A stretch of DNA of 64,000 bases, from the NCBI RefSeq assembly GCF_027172205.1, contig NC_070609.1, forward strand, positions 59,158,501 to 59,222,500. Reading direction: 5' to 3'. The notes beneath the pieces were generated by a model. It was not told the origin of the DNA, ran no database searches, and saw only the letters and a list, made by a program, of their open reading frames with translations. The position numbers were made by a program, and so were the translations under genes. This DNA is from Podarcis raffonei (taxonomy: Eukaryota; Chordata; Lepidosauria; Squamata; Lacertidae). Below, piece by piece: positions 1-10,680 of this stretch; position 1 is the stretch's first letter; the number at the start of each line of letters is the position of its first letter.

Positions 1-531
1 CATCATTACAAGCACATTGGAGGGTTTTGTACCTTTCTGTGCAAAGCTGAGGAGGAGGGAATATTTGGTGTTCCCTATCCCACTAGGAGCTACCGCATTT
101 CATACGTCTGCTTGCTACATGTCTTTCCTGTTCTAATTCTCCCCAAACTCAACTGGCAAACAATTCATTTTATTTATTTAACCAAGTTGTTACACCTCTT
201 GATTGCAAAAACGCCTCTAAGCAGTTTACAAAAATATAGAAAGGTAACAACAAGCCCACAAAGTGCTTACAATCTAAACTGATACAGGAAGGACACACTG
301 CAGTGCCTTCATTGCCTTTTTATACCGTCCAGCCTCTGCCTCCAAGGAGCTCAGTGTGGTATACATGGTTTTTTCCTACTCCCCTGTGAGGTAGGTTAGA
401 TGAGATATACTGTAGTGACTTGCTCAAGACCAGCCAAGTGGGGATTTGAACCTGGACCTTTCTGGGCCTAGTCAGTCATCCAAACCACTGCATCCCTTGT
501 ACAGAAAGGAGGCAAGGGTACTTGGTCACTA
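1..531. other. GPT2 intron 1: repeat-bearing, no exon seen
   Basis: Intronic sequence with an L2-like 3' remnant near 150-300 (minus; the AAGCAGTTTACAAAAATAT-type block) and a MIR/CORE-SINE-like remnant at about 316-500. No coding exon recognised. Confidence 0.5.
316..500 (-). repeat. MIR/CORE-SINE-like remnant
   Basis: Contains the block GTGACTTGCTCAAGACCAGC followed by GGGATTTGAACCTGG (reverse of a tRNA B box) and a run ending CCAAACCACTGCATC. This is the layout of an old tRNA-headed SINE in minus orientation. Similar blocks recur at 19150-19260 and 55425-55512. Confidence 0.5.
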
Positions 532-773
532 CAGTGGTACCTCTGATTACGAACTTAATTCGTTCTGGAGGTCCGTTCTTAACCTGAAACTGTTCTTAAC
601 CTAAGCTACCACCTTAGCTAATGGGGCCTCCTGCTGCTGCTGCGCCGCCGCCATGCAATTTCTGTTTTCATCCTGAAGCAAAGTTCTTAACCCGAGGTAA
701 TATTTCTGGGTTAGAGGAGTCTGTAACCTTAAGCGTTTGTAACCCGAAGTGTTTTTAACCTGAGGTACCACTG
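532..773. mobile_element. Tigger-like non-autonomous MITE, copy 1
   Basis: Short DNA transposon with terminal inverted repeats CAGTGGTACCTC / GAGGTACCACTG, flanked on both sides by TA (530-531 and 774-775). The interior has repeated TTAACCTGA-type motifs and a GC-rich patch. TA duplication plus CAGTGGTACC ends fit the pogo/Tigger branch of Tc1/mariner. It has no transposase. Related copies: 8407-8648, 9080-9339, 57973-58190, 59214-59422. Confidence 0.8.
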
Positions 774-2208
774 TACACTGTAAGGAACAGGAGGAATGTG
801 CTGGGCTTTTTAAGGGTAGGCTGTGCACAAATAAACATGGCACAGGCCAGAACCAGGTATCACTTTGTTTTTCTGGTATGGATCCAGGTACAGGATCCCG
901 GATTCTTGTTGAGTCGTGTCCTTGGCACACTTCCATGTATGTACTCAAAAGATTTCTTCCCTCTTTCTTTTATTTAAAGCAATGTGTTTCGTTGGGAGAG
1001 GCTCAAAATCACTTAAGCAATGCCAATAAAGCTCTGTCCTCGTTGATGTTGTACGCAAATTGGACAAGAGTTATGACAAAACACACATACTCATTTTCCC
1101 TCTGTGCTGGCATAGATCCAAAGCATTTTTCAGGTGTGCTCAAGAAAGGGCTCTGCACCTCAGCAAGTCAAACATGGTACATGTGTCACAGATGGCAGCT
1201 CACAAGGAGTGGGGCCAATAAGTCTTTGGGGGCTTCAGTCAATTTGGTAGAGCCCAAAAGGGGGTCCAATATTATGCCAGCCTGCCTCCAGGCTTGGAGC
1301 ATATCCAGAGGAACTTTTGATTGTGCTCTTTGAAAATCTGATTCAATGCTATATCATGATCCATACAGTGGTGAGGCTAACTTCCGAGTGGACATGTGTA
1401 GGAATGCATTGAGCTGTCGGACCTTTTTGGCTCTACAGGCCAGATCCTTGTCACAGAAGTACACCATTGGCCAAATTTGACAAGTGGGAGGGGCTACCCA
1501 CCTGTCAATCACACATCTTTAGGAAGTGGGGAAACGTTTGGGTTTCTGTTTGAAAACAACAAACTAAAAGCCCCTTGGGTGTATAAAATTAGTTATAATT
1601 CTCTGGTCCTGGCCATTCACAATTTGGCACAGTGACATCTAGGAATCACTACACTGGATAACACTTAGATTTTTTGTGTGTGTCTAAGGGGAGGGTGATA
1701 GCACTAAAGAATGGAACTAAGTTAAGGGTCACCAAGTCACTGATGATGTTTTAGACTAAATATAGACCCAGCATGATCCTTTAAAAAACTTGGGTTTTTT
1801 TACTGCTATGAATGACTTCCTTCTATGTTTGCAGATAGCCATGTGCTATGCATATTGGATGAAGAGGATTTCCCTACCTGCAACTGAAATTAAGGAAAAG
1901 CAGTGCAACATTTACAAATTGTGCTGCATAAAAATTTACTCTCGGGTCATGAAGGGTCAAATAACCAAAGCAGTGACTAAGTACCATATTGACTCGAGTC
2001 TAAAGTGTCATTGAAACTAACATGCACTTCCATTGTCAGAACCTTGAAACCAAAAAAAGTATTTGCTGGCGAATGTAAATGTGCCATCGAATCTAATGCA
2101 CACCTTAATTTTCGCAATGCAATTTGACCAAAAAATGTGAGCATTAGATTCGAGGAAAAACGATATCTGCTACAAAGACCTCATTTCATACTTATGGTTA
2201 TTTTCACG
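774..2208. other. GPT2 intron 1: mostly unassigned sequence
   Basis: No exon recognised. A short inverted pair, TCGAATCTAATGCAC (2087-2101) against GTGAGCATTAGATTCGA (2137-2153), suggests another small foldback element. The rest looks like unique or very old DNA. Confidence 0.4.
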
Positions 2209-2310
2209 TAAGGCCTACTCAGAGTAGACCCATTGATATGAATGAACCAAAGTTAGTCATGTCCATTAACTTCAATGGGACTATTCTGAGTAGGGCTAAC
2301 ACTGAATATC
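2209..2310. repeat. Palindromic interspersed repeat (ACTCAGAGTAG type)
   Basis: A near-palindrome: CTACTCAGAGTAGACCCATT at the left mirrors AATGGGACTATTCTGAGTAG at the right, with AAGTTAGTCATGTCC in the middle. The same layout recurs at 10560-10680 and, split by a SINE, at 21445-21690. Confidence 0.55.
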
Positions 2311-2453
2311 ACCCTAGGAATTGTTGCAGATGCATTTACTCACCCCTTCACACCAACACTCCCTGCGGGTGGCACATTTTATTTGTCTTACATGTGCACA
2401 GAGAGCCTAAATGTGAATTGCTGGTAATAGCACCCTGGTAGGTTGATCTTAAG

Positions 2454-2802
2454 GGACACGGGTGGCACTGTGGGTAAAATCACAGAGCCTAGGACTTGCC
2501 GATCAGAAGGTTGGCGGTTCGAATCCCCGCGACAGGGTGAGCTCCCGTTGCTCGGTCCCTGCTCCTGCCAACCTAGCAGTTCGAAAGCACGGCAAAGTGC
2601 AAGTAGATAAATAGGTACCGCTCCGGCAGGAAGGTAAACGCCATTTCCGTGCACTGCTTTGGTGCACCAGAAGCGGCTTAGTCATGTTGGCCACATGACC
2701 CGGAAGCTGTACACCGGCTCCCTCAGCCAATAAAGCGAGATGAGTGCCGCAACCCCAGAGTCGGTCACGACTGGACCTAATGGTCAGGGGTCCCTTTACC
2801 TT
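2454..2802 (+). mobile_element. Sauria SINE, full-length, with target duplication
   Basis: tRNA-derived SINE. The head has the B box GGTTCGAATCC; the body contains AAGTAGATAAATAGGTACCG and GACTGGACCTAATGGTCAGG; the tail is CCCTTTACCTTTA. It is bracketed by the 15-bp direct repeat TAGGTTGATCTTAAG (2439-2453 and 2803-2817), so it inserted by target-primed reverse transcription and is not very old. This family is diagnostic of lepidosaurs. It is followed by ordinary GPT2 intron. Confidence 0.93.
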
Positions 2803-2817
2803 TAGGTTGATCTTAAG

Positions 2818-5159
2818 AGGAGCACAGTAAAGCATTTTTACACCACCTTTCTCCAAACAGCCAAGTTTTATGTTTCTAAATAGAAATAAACTGAACCAAA
2901 ACAAAAGTTCCCCCAAAGTTACTCTTCCCCAATCTTGGCAGTGTATGCACCTGGTGAATTCTTGGGTCATGTGCAAACATACATCAAGACTCACGGCCCT
3001 AAAGCCTGAGTAAAATGCAAAACAACTAAAGTAAACTGAATCTGAAAAAAGCATTAGCTCAGGGTTGATGAACTTGTGCCTGAAGAATGCAGCAGCAGAC
3101 TCATGCACATTATTACTTTCCTCTATACAAATAATAATAATAAATCTCTGTACAAATAAGTCTAGCATGTTTGGAAAGGTTCTAAGCCTAGCCTCCTTCA
3201 GGGCATGGTAGCTTATTGAGTGGAGCCTCACAGTTTAGTCACCCAACTGAGATCTACACTATGCAAGGGGAACCTGTGGCTTTCCAAATATTTGGAACCA
3301 CATCATCCCTAACCATTGACCATGCTGGCTGGGGTTGATGGGAGTTAAGAGTCTAGCAACATCTGGAAGGCACCAAGTTTCTTAATCTCTGAAGTAGGGC
3401 TTAACAATGCACTAAAAAGAAATTATCTTAATTAGCAGTGTTCTCTAGCTCAGTGGGAAAAACAGTTTCTAAAATAACAAACATTGTTTTAATATCCACT
3501 GGAGGGGAAAAAACCAAGGTATTAAGCCAAAAAGTACCTGGGCCCAATCCAAGGAAAATTCTGACAGTTACTATAGGCATATGTTCCATTGTTGCAAGTT
3601 TCCCAATGCTTTGGGGATTAAGGGCACACAACTTCTCTGAGATAGGATCCAGGCATAGCCAAGCAAAGGGCCAAACAACCTAGGTATGAATCACTGTCAG
3701 GCAAACCTCTCTGTTCTCCTCAATCTCTCTATTTGCAATAAGTAGGATGTTACCGACTTAGACAACCATATGAAGTAAGGCAACAAAATGAGCTTTGTGA
3801 AACAGCTTAATACTTTGAAGTGTTATACAAATAAAAATATTTTAACATTATTCAGAAAGGACTATTGATTTGAAACAATCTGAGAAAACATAAAACATGA
3901 GCCGGAGAAAGGGATTCAGAAGTGAGAGATGCAGTATAAGAGTTTAATTTATAGTGGTTTCTTTCTGCAACAGGAACTGACTCCAGGTTAACTCTAAAGA
4001 ATCTGCAAACGAAGCACTGAATGGCAAAACCAAACAAAGATTCTCATGGCGCCTTTAAAATTTATTACATTTATTGTGGTGTCAGGGTTTGCTGGAACAG
4101 ACTTAGCATGGCTAACCTTCTGAAAAACTGACCAGTTATCTATTACCCCTTTACATAAGACAAAGGAATCATTGATTACATCAGAGGGCAGCAGAGGGAG
4201 AAGCAAAGTAAATATTAATTTATAAAGTATCTGATCACAAAATGACGCAATTGGATGACACAGATTGTGGGAGGGGGATATTTGCTTTTTTGGTTGGCTT
4301 TTTAAAAAAGTGATTGCCTAGCAAAAATATTAGGCTGTAAAAAATCAAAATGGATATGATATGCAGCTTGAAGCTCATCATTCTAGTTTCTTAATTCTTT
4401 AAAACAAAGCACTTTTTACTGTTCTTTCCTGATGTCAGTTTTACGTGCCTGTAGATCGCCCATCCCAAAAAATGTCTAATTGAAAGTAGACCCAACTTTT
4501 TAGTGTGGTAAGAAAACAAAGTGAAGATTATCAAAAACTATCTTGGAAAATATTACTGAAAAATAAATCTATGCTAACATGATTACCTCAAAGATTTTTT
4601 TCCCCAGCAAAACTTTATTTCCATGGTCACAAACCTATTTACATGGAAACAAGTTCTGCTGAAATCCATTGAACTTACTTGAGTGAAAATTGTAGACTCT
4701 ATATACTGCATAAAATTAAGGTTGCAATCCTTAAAACACTCAGTAAACCCCACTAGGATTACTTTTGAGTAAGCACACATAGGATCACTCTATGCAAAAG
4801 CTTTTATTCTACTGAAACCAGTATTCGAACATGGCTGTTATTTTAAAATGGTGTAAGTGTAATTTTATTCAAAGCAAGGGCAGCCATGGAAAGTTAGGTC
4901 CAAGGATTAACGCCAGAGAAGTTCTATTTCCATATGCCTGGTAGCATAATGGACAAGATCTGCAGGAATATCTTAAGCATGTTTAATCAGAACCAAACCA
5001 GCCATTTTTGGGACGGGGATTTGCGCTTGCCTCCCCTCCCCGGGACAATTGTCCTATGTAATGCAATTGTCCTATAACTATTAATTAGTAAAGCCAGAAG
5101 CTTGGAAAGTTAGAGGGCCATTCCCAACCCTTGAAGTGTGTGCGTAAAACAGAATTAAT
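2818..5159. other. GPT2 intron 1: AT-rich interval
   Basis: Holds a degraded hAT-like foldback at 3262-3390 (CCATGCTGGCTGGGGTTGAT core) and an old repeat near 4655-4795. No coding exon, RNA gene or array is visible in the rest. Confidence 0.4.
3262..3390. repeat. hAT-like foldback MITE remnant
   Basis: Diverged member of the family whose better copies are at 37028-37163 and 59761-59896: left arm CTGTGGCTTTCCAAATATTT, centre CATCATCCCTAACCATTGAC, right arm CAACATCTGGAAGGCACC. Confidence 0.5.
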
Positions 5160-5430
5160 GCCGTTCCGAGATGTTGTCCACCAGCCTCCGCCGCGTTCCC
5201 TCCCTGGGCCAAACTCTGTCCCGGTTGTTGATGCAAAAAGCAGCGTGCCTCCTTCGCTCCATGCGGGCTGGCAGGCCTCCCTCGCCTGCCCCAATCAAGA
5301 GCCGCAGCGGCGGAGGAGTGGCCCGGGGGCGGCGGCCCAGGCCGGCGGCGAGAAGAGCTGCAAGCGGCGGAGGGGGAGGCGTGAAAGGGAAAGGAACAAA
5401 AGCAACCTCTCTCGGTTGAAACCGGCCAGG
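5160..5430. other. GC-rich, CpG-rich stretch inside GPT2 intron 1
   Basis: About 270 bp with many CpG dinucleotides and GC far above the AT-rich flanks, 200 bp inside GPT2 intron 1. It is probably the downstream shoulder of the GPT2 CpG island. It carries open frames on both strands; the plus-strand one (5171-5419) starts with a basic, leader-like peptide, but I see no homology or splice evidence for it. Confidence 0.5.
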
Positions 5431-5621
5431 TACCAGCTGTTATGCCTATGACACTTCTAGTGCCAGAGCCATTAGGCACATATTTCCGGGAGGGGGGGTG
5501 TCATTTGCGGCATGCAAATAGAGGGTGTCTTTTTTTTCCTGAGCAGAACACCCTTTTCCCCCCATTGCAACAAAGCTAATTCATTCACGCAGCCCAAACC
5601 CGCCGCTCCCCACCCGCTTAC

Positions 5622-5939
5622 CTTCCGCAGCTCGTTCTCGATCTCGCCCGCTTTCAAGACGATGGGCCCCCGCACGGCGTACTCCACCGCTTTGACCTGG
5701 GGGTTCATGGATTCCAGCGTGAGGATCTTTTCCCGGGTCTGCTTCTCCTTGATCGGTATCGCAGAGGCCTTGGCAGCGCTGCTCCAGTCTTTCCCCGGCG
5801 GCCGGCGGGGCCGGGCGGCCGATCTCGGCTGCTTGTTGCCGGCCACGAGCGAGGAGACGAAGCGCACGGCCGCCTCTGTCCGTTCATTCTTGCTGCTCGG
5901 GCGAGCGGCTTCTTTCGCGAGTCCCGAGAGGCGATGCAT
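5622..5939 (-). CDS. GPT2: GPT2 coding exon 1 (mitochondrial alanine aminotransferase 2), 5' part of gene
   Basis: Alanine aminotransferase 2 interconverts alanine and 2-oxoglutarate with pyruvate and glutamate, using PLP, in the mitochondrial matrix. The exon encodes 106 residues in phase 0. Residues 1-65 are Arg/Lys/Ser/Ala-rich with few acidic residues, fitting a cleavable mitochondrial leader. From about residue 69 the sequence is the conserved family start, including [20 protein letters not shown] and [16 protein letters not shown]. The exon ends at a consensus donor (GTAAGC on the minus strand, plus 5616-5621). I chose the ATG at 5937-5939, in good context (A at -3); an in-frame ATG at 6021-6023 would add a hydrophobic, Cys-rich stretch unlike the family. 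The PLP-binding core lies in exons beyond the left edge; I looked for the DAQAMGQ-encoding exon 2 in 1-5600 and did not find it. The position next to C16orf87 supports GPT2 over cytosolic GPT. Confidence 0.95.
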
Positions 5940-6560
5940 GCTCCCCCTTGGAGGGTGCAAATTCCAGAGGTGGTGGGGAAAGCAATCACATCCACCTCTA
6001 AAAAAAAGCAACAACAAAAACACTCCCCAAACAACCCACTGTTATTTCGAACAGAGATGCAGTAAGACCTCACGAGCAAAATTTTAAAATAAAATAAAAT
6101 CAACGTTGCCCGGGTACAAGTGCATGCTTGGCAAGGTTCTTTTTTTCCTCCTCCAAGCTTCCAAGCAACTTGACGGAAAGAGGGCAGAGTTGGGTCTTTA
6201 CAAGAAAGAGCAGTTATGCTCTCGCCCAATGAGGAGGAAGACTCCCAGCACTGCAAGGATTAGGTCCTCGCAGTCGCAATCTGTATTCTCTGCAGAGGAG
6301 CAAAGTCCGGGGAAATCCCATCCGGCCAAAGACCCGAGACACCCCCAACTGCAAGCCCGCCCCTCCAAGACCCTCTTTTTCCCGCTACCGCCTGTGGAGA
6401 TAAGAGATTGCACCAGCCAGGACTGTCAGCCGCGCTGCCTGGTGGGTCTTGTAGTCTTGCTTGCCTCTAGCTGAGCCAACCCAGTAGCACCAGGTGGTGG
6501 CATATAAAACTACCACGCCCAGAATCCCCTCCTAGGTAGAGCAGCCTAGTGCTTGTATTT
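5940..6560 (-). promoter_or_regulatory. GPT2: GPT2 5' UTR and promoter region
   Basis: GC-rich DNA upstream of the GPT2 start codon. A CCAAT pentamer lies at 6226-6230 (inverted relative to the gene). At about 6433-6457 the sequence GGTGGGTCTTGTAGTC resembles the ZNF143/THAP11 site (reverse complement of ACTACAAnnCCCAGC). A weaker relative, ACTACCACGCCCAGAATCCC, lies near 6509-6528. No TATA box is evident, as expected for a housekeeping metabolic gene. The transcription start is not determined. Overlapping long open frames here on both strands are a by-product of base composition. Confidence 0.5.
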
Positions 6561-7384
6561 TGTCATTGTGCTTGCGAGGATGTGGGATGGAGTTGGCTGC
6601 GTGGGTAATAATGGGGAGATCACGCCACGTCTAAAATGCGATCTCCTTAAATAGTAGCTTGTGTAGTTTGCTGGCTTTTAATTTTAAAAGGCGAGGCGAT
6701 TTGAGAAACGTTGCCGTAATTATTGTTTCCCCCACGGCGGTGCAGTTCCAAATTGAAGAAGGCTCCCCAGGTCGCGCAAACAGTGCATGCGTTAAAGAGA
6801 ACCTGGAAGAGAAATGCTCCTGCAATTTCAAAGGCCGTGATAAAGGGTACAATCCTATCGTGTCCTGTGCATACTAATAGCGTGGTCATTATCCGTGTGC
6901 AGTTTATTGTGCAGCGACAATGGAACCAGCTGCAGGAAACGCCAAAGTATACACCAGTAAAAATCTCACACAGAGAGAAAAACAAAGGGAGAAGCCTTCT
7001 CAAAATACAACCCAATGAAAACTCAACAGGCTTTGTGGTCACAGAGTACAGGGCTAGGGGGTGGAATGGAGTATCCTAATAAGGGGCATGGCTTGCAACA
7101 CACTGTGCAGGAGCAGCTATACTGCAACATTCTGTTGCAGGCACACTTAACCACAATTTCTAGGGATATGGCTCCACTGAGCTGGATGTGACATCCAGAT
7201 AAACTTGTTTAAGATAAAAACTGTAAAGTGTCTTGGCTGCACTGTAAAACTCACCCATAAGGATATAAGAAGAGCCTGGTTCGCAATCCTGTTCTCACAA
7301 TTGGCAGCCGGGTGCCTGTTTGAAGCTTGCAAACAAGGCCAGAACTCAACAGCCTACAGTTTCCAGCAACGTATTCAGAAACAT
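6561..7384. other. Intergenic, no feature recognised
   Basis: DNA just upstream of the GPT2 promoter. Open frames on both strands are short and resemble no known protein. Possibly includes distal promoter elements. Confidence 0.35.
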
Positions 7385-7515
7385 TACTGCCTCCAATCAT
7401 GGATCTCAGGGTTGCGGGTTCGAGCCCCACATTGTGCAAAAAGGTTCCTGCATTGCAGGGGGTCAGACTAGATGACCCTTGTGGTCCCTTCCAACTCTTC
7501 AGTTCTATGATTCTT
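7385..7515 (+). repeat. tRNA-headed SINE with CR1-like tail, truncated
   Basis: Retains a tRNA B-box half (GGGTTCGAGCCCCAC) then the CR1-type tail with GACTAGATGACCCTTGTGG and CTATGATTC. Same family as 21503-21645 and 12001-12150. Confidence 0.7.
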
Positions 7516-7699
7516 TGGCACCAGAGCATACGTATCATGGTTAGTAGCCATTGGTAGCCTTATCCTTCATAAATTTGTCCAACTCCCCCCTCCCCACAAT
7601 GAAATCTCTGGATGTTGCTCAGAAACTTTCAGCAGTGAAAAATAAGATTGTTAATATTATTATCTACAGCTGGACAAGGTTAAATCCTCATGTTGCTTC

Positions 7700-8030
7700 A
7701 TCCTGTACAGGGGCGGAATTAGGTTTGATGAGGCCCAAGCTACTGAAGGTAATGGGGCCCTTCATATGTCCAGCTGTCCTTTGTCAAAAACAAATTGTCG
7801 TTTTTGTGTGTGTTGAATATATGCTATATGATAATTGATGGACCTACTAGGTATCTAAAGCCATTTGCCACTGTTGCTGTATGTAGGTTTTATTTTATTT
7901 GCTTTTTATCTTATATTTTGGAAATGTACATCCAGTTTTTTTCCCTTTTAATTTTTTGGGGGCCCCCAAGAGAGTGGGGCCCTAAGCTATACCTTGTTTA
8001 GCTTATATGTAAAACCGGCACTGATCCTGT
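7700..8030. repeat. Unclassified interspersed repeat (GGGGCCC-rich ends)
   Basis: Begins near CAGGGGCGGAATTAGG, ends near AAAACCGGCACTGATCCTG, with facing AGGCCC and GGGGCCC blocks. Its layout suggests a foldback element; family not recognised. Confidence 0.35.
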
Positions 8031-8406
8031 GTATCTATCAACTGGCTAGAGGCTTGCACAAGATGTGAGTGGCTTGTCCTATTCTCAAAATAGATTTTCA
8101 AAGGTAGTTCCCCTCTAGTAAATGTGCCTAGGATTAAGGCCCTAAGGCTAAAGCAAAGAAAGAAAAAGTGGGAGTACAACTACTTTTGTACAAGGAAGAG
8201 CATTTATGACTCAATATAAGCCACCAGCAACGATAAGAGAACAGCACTGAACTGTTGCACAATTAATTGGGCCTGTTCAGCAACAGTGTTTTTCCACTAA
8301 TGATGCTTACATTTTTGACATGGAAAATAACTATGCAGTCTGATGACTTTATATGTAAATTTGAGAGCCATGGGTCTTGCTCCCAGGTAAGTGTATATTG
8401 AAAGTA

Positions 8407-8648
8407 CAGTAGTACCTCAGGTTAAGTATTTAATTCATTCCGGAGGTCTGTTCTTAACCTGAAACTGTTCTTAACCTGAAGCACCACTTTAGCTAATGGG
8501 GCCTCCTGCTGTTGCCGTGCCGCCGGAGCACAATTTTTGTTCTTATCCTGAAGCAAAGTTCTTAATCTGAAGCACTATTTCTGGGTTAGCAGAGTGTGTA
8601 ACCTGAAGCGTATGTAACCTGAAGCATATGTAACCTGAGGTACCACTG
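8407..8648. mobile_element. Tigger-like non-autonomous MITE, copy 2
   Basis: Ends CAGTAGTACCTCAGG / CTGAGGTACCACTG with flanking TA at 8405-8406 and 8649-8650. Same orientation and near the same length (242 bp) as the copy at 532-773. Confidence 0.8.
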
Positions 8649-8654
8649 TAATAA

Positions 8655-8830
8655 GAAGCTGCTGGATCGGTATACTGTATACTGTTCTCATAGTGGCCAT
8701 TCAAATGCCTGTAGCAAACCAGCAAGCAGGATTTGAGCACAAGAGCCCTCTTCCCTCCTGTGTTTTCCAGCAACCGGTATTCAGAGACATTGCTGCCTCC
8801 AGTTGTGGAGGCAGAGCATAGCCATCATGG
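8655..8830 (-). repeat. CR1/L3-like interspersed repeat fragment
   Basis: Contains TTTTCCAGCAACCGGTATTC and GGAGGCAGAGCATAGCCATC, blocks shared with 25260-25625, 31045-31430 and 38275-38530. In reverse these read toward GGCCTGATCCAGCAGG and TTCTTATG, a CR1-like 3' end. Confidence 0.5.
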
Positions 8831-9079
8831 GTATTGGATGGGTGCATACATTTGTGTGGCCAACAAGAAAATAATAATTGACAACAATGATGTTCTATTC
8901 ACTATGAATGATAGTTGTGTGTACTAATCTACAGCACATGGCACATAAGGCTTTACATAGAGAATAACCAAATCCAGCACATGCTTTCATATGACAGCCC
9001 TTTAGAACGCATTTAATTGGCATCTCTTACAAAATCCAGTGCACATGCTTGAGAAGAGGGCATATAATTAATTTGAATA

Positions 9080-9339
9080 CAGTCATACCTCATGTTATGT
9101 TTGCTTCATGTTACGTTCTTTCAGGTTATGCCCCGCGGCGATCCGGAAATACTGAAAAGGGTTACTTCTGGGTTTTGCCGCTCGCGCATGCACAGAAGTG
9201 CTAAATGACATCACGCGCATGCGCAGAAGCGGCGAATCGCAACCCACATGTGCGCAGACGCTCCGCTGTGGGTTGCGCTCTTTTCATGTTGTGAACGGGC
9301 CTCCAGAACGGATCCCGTTCGCAACCAGAGGTACCACTG
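9080..9339. mobile_element. Tigger-like MITE, divergent subfamily
   Basis: Ends CAGTCATACCTCATG / AGAGGTACCACTG, flanked by TA (9078-9079 and 9340-9341). The interior differs from the other copies and includes CCCGCGGCGATCCGGAAATA and several CGCGCATGC motifs. The element is 260 bp. Confidence 0.75.
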
Positions 9340-9399
9340 TACATATATTATAATATACACACTGCTTGTTTTTTTGATTAATTTTTTTTTAAAGGGGAA

Positions 9400-9783
9400 T
9401 TGAATATTTCTGAACCATTTAAAGCTCATCTACACAGAATGGAAGATGACAGGATCCCCAAGGACATACTCTATGGGGAGCTGGCTTCAGACGATGGGCT
9501 TGTAGGCAGAAAAACTCTACGTTACAAAGATGTCTGCAAAAGGTGTTGGCAACATCAACCCCGCCTTATGGGAATCCCTTGCCTGGAGACAGTCAATTTG
9601 TGTATCCATAGCAGTGACCAGAGCAGGAATGACTCCTGGGAGGAGTGCAAAGAGAAGAAATTCCATAGTGCACCTGTAGAAGCAAAACCAGATGCCTACA
9701 TCTGCCCCACCTGCAGTAAAACATGTCTCTCCTGCATTGGTCTCTACAGCCAGAGCAGGCGCTGTAACTCTCCAGTGGTTTAA
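9400..9783 (+). pseudogene. Decayed non-LTR retrotransposon ORF2 C-terminal fragment
   Basis: A 127-residue open frame with the signature of the extreme C terminus of a LINE polyprotein: HRMEDDRIPKDILYGELAS near residues 12-30, a KTLRYKDVCKR block near 38-48, and a zinc-knuckle-like CPTCSKTCLSCIGL near 102-115. In intact relatives these read RMxDxRxPKxLxYGEL...RYKD...CPxCxRxFxxRIGL. No endonuclease or reverse transcriptase is attached, so it is a 5'-truncated copy. The exact clade is uncertain. It is not a host gene. Confidence 0.7.
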
Positions 9784-9904
9784 TTTTATCTCCAGGCGCA
9801 TTCTTCCATTGTCTCCCAAGACAGATGCCAACAAATTTAAAGGCTGTTTTAACAATATGTAGAAAAGGCCCATGCATATCTACACAGAAGCAACAGCAAA
9901 ATCC

Positions 9905-9990
9905 TAGTCATGTCCACTCAGAAATGAGTCTTGGTGATTTCAGTGGGATTTATTTCCAGGTAATCATGTACAGAATTGCAACCGTAGGCG
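9905..9990 (+). repeat. Old interspersed repeat fragment
   Basis: Contains TCCACTCAGAAATGAGTC and CAGTGGGATTTATTTCCAGG followed by AATTGCAACC. The same sequence type recurs at 18285-18382 and 24745-24815, so it is a dispersed repeat. Confidence 0.5.
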
Positions 9991-10559
9991 ACAATCCTAT
10001 ACCCATTGAATTCAATGTGCCTTCTGTATACGCAGGTATAGGATCGCTTGTCAGTGTTACAAGCTGCACTGCCTGTAAGTTTGATTCACAAGCCAATTAC
10101 GCAGAAGTACTTTGATTGAAAATTAATTTCCAAAATCTTCCGATTCATCAGTTGTACGTCTCTCAGTATGCAGCACTGTAGGTTGTGACACAACAATGCC
10201 ATCTCTATGATTAACAAAAAGCTGCTGGATATTGTTGTTGATGTGCAGGTTGGTATAATCTTTGATGTTTCATGAGAACTATTGGCAGAACTATGACCTT
10301 TGTAAAATAATGATGTAAATACTCTGTCTTCACCAGTTTTGATGTTTACTTAAATGTCTGACTGTTGCACAAATAACTTGTATGTGTCAAGTTAATTAAG
10401 TAAAGAGACTGTGTTGTTACATTCTTGGTTCGGAGAAATCTAGTATGATCAAACAAGGACTTTGGCTATAGGTGCTTCATTAAATTAAAAAGAAAACTAA
10501 CAACATTCCAGGCCTCATTTAACTAATGCCCCAAGGGATAACTGTTTCATTCGTTGGTA

Positions 10560-10680
10560 TTATACTAAATTTTACTCAGAGTAAATAACTGAAATTAATG
10601 AACATGATTTAGTTAGGTCCATTAATTTCAGTTGATCTACTCTGAGTAAAACTTAGTTGGCTGCTACCCACTGAGTCTAG
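10560..10680. repeat. Palindromic interspersed repeat (ACTCAGAGTAG type)
   Basis: TTTACTCAGAGTAAATAACT at the left faces CTACTCTGAGTAAAACTTAG at the right, with TTAGTTAGGTCC in the centre; same family as 2209-2310. Confidence 0.5.

Noticed and set aside
2503-3231. 242-codon minus-strand open frame
   Set aside because: Much of it is translated from a Sauria SINE; the same peptide pieces recur at the 12190 copy.
5512-6087. 191-codon open frame on the plus strand opposite GPT2 exon 1
   Set aside because: It is the antisense of a GC-rich exon and leader; no homology or splice context. The minus-strand frame is clearly GPT2.
9400-9783. A possible host zinc-finger gene
   Set aside because: Its RMxDxRxPK, RYKD and CPTC...IGL blocks are those of a LINE polyprotein C terminus, and no other exon fits.
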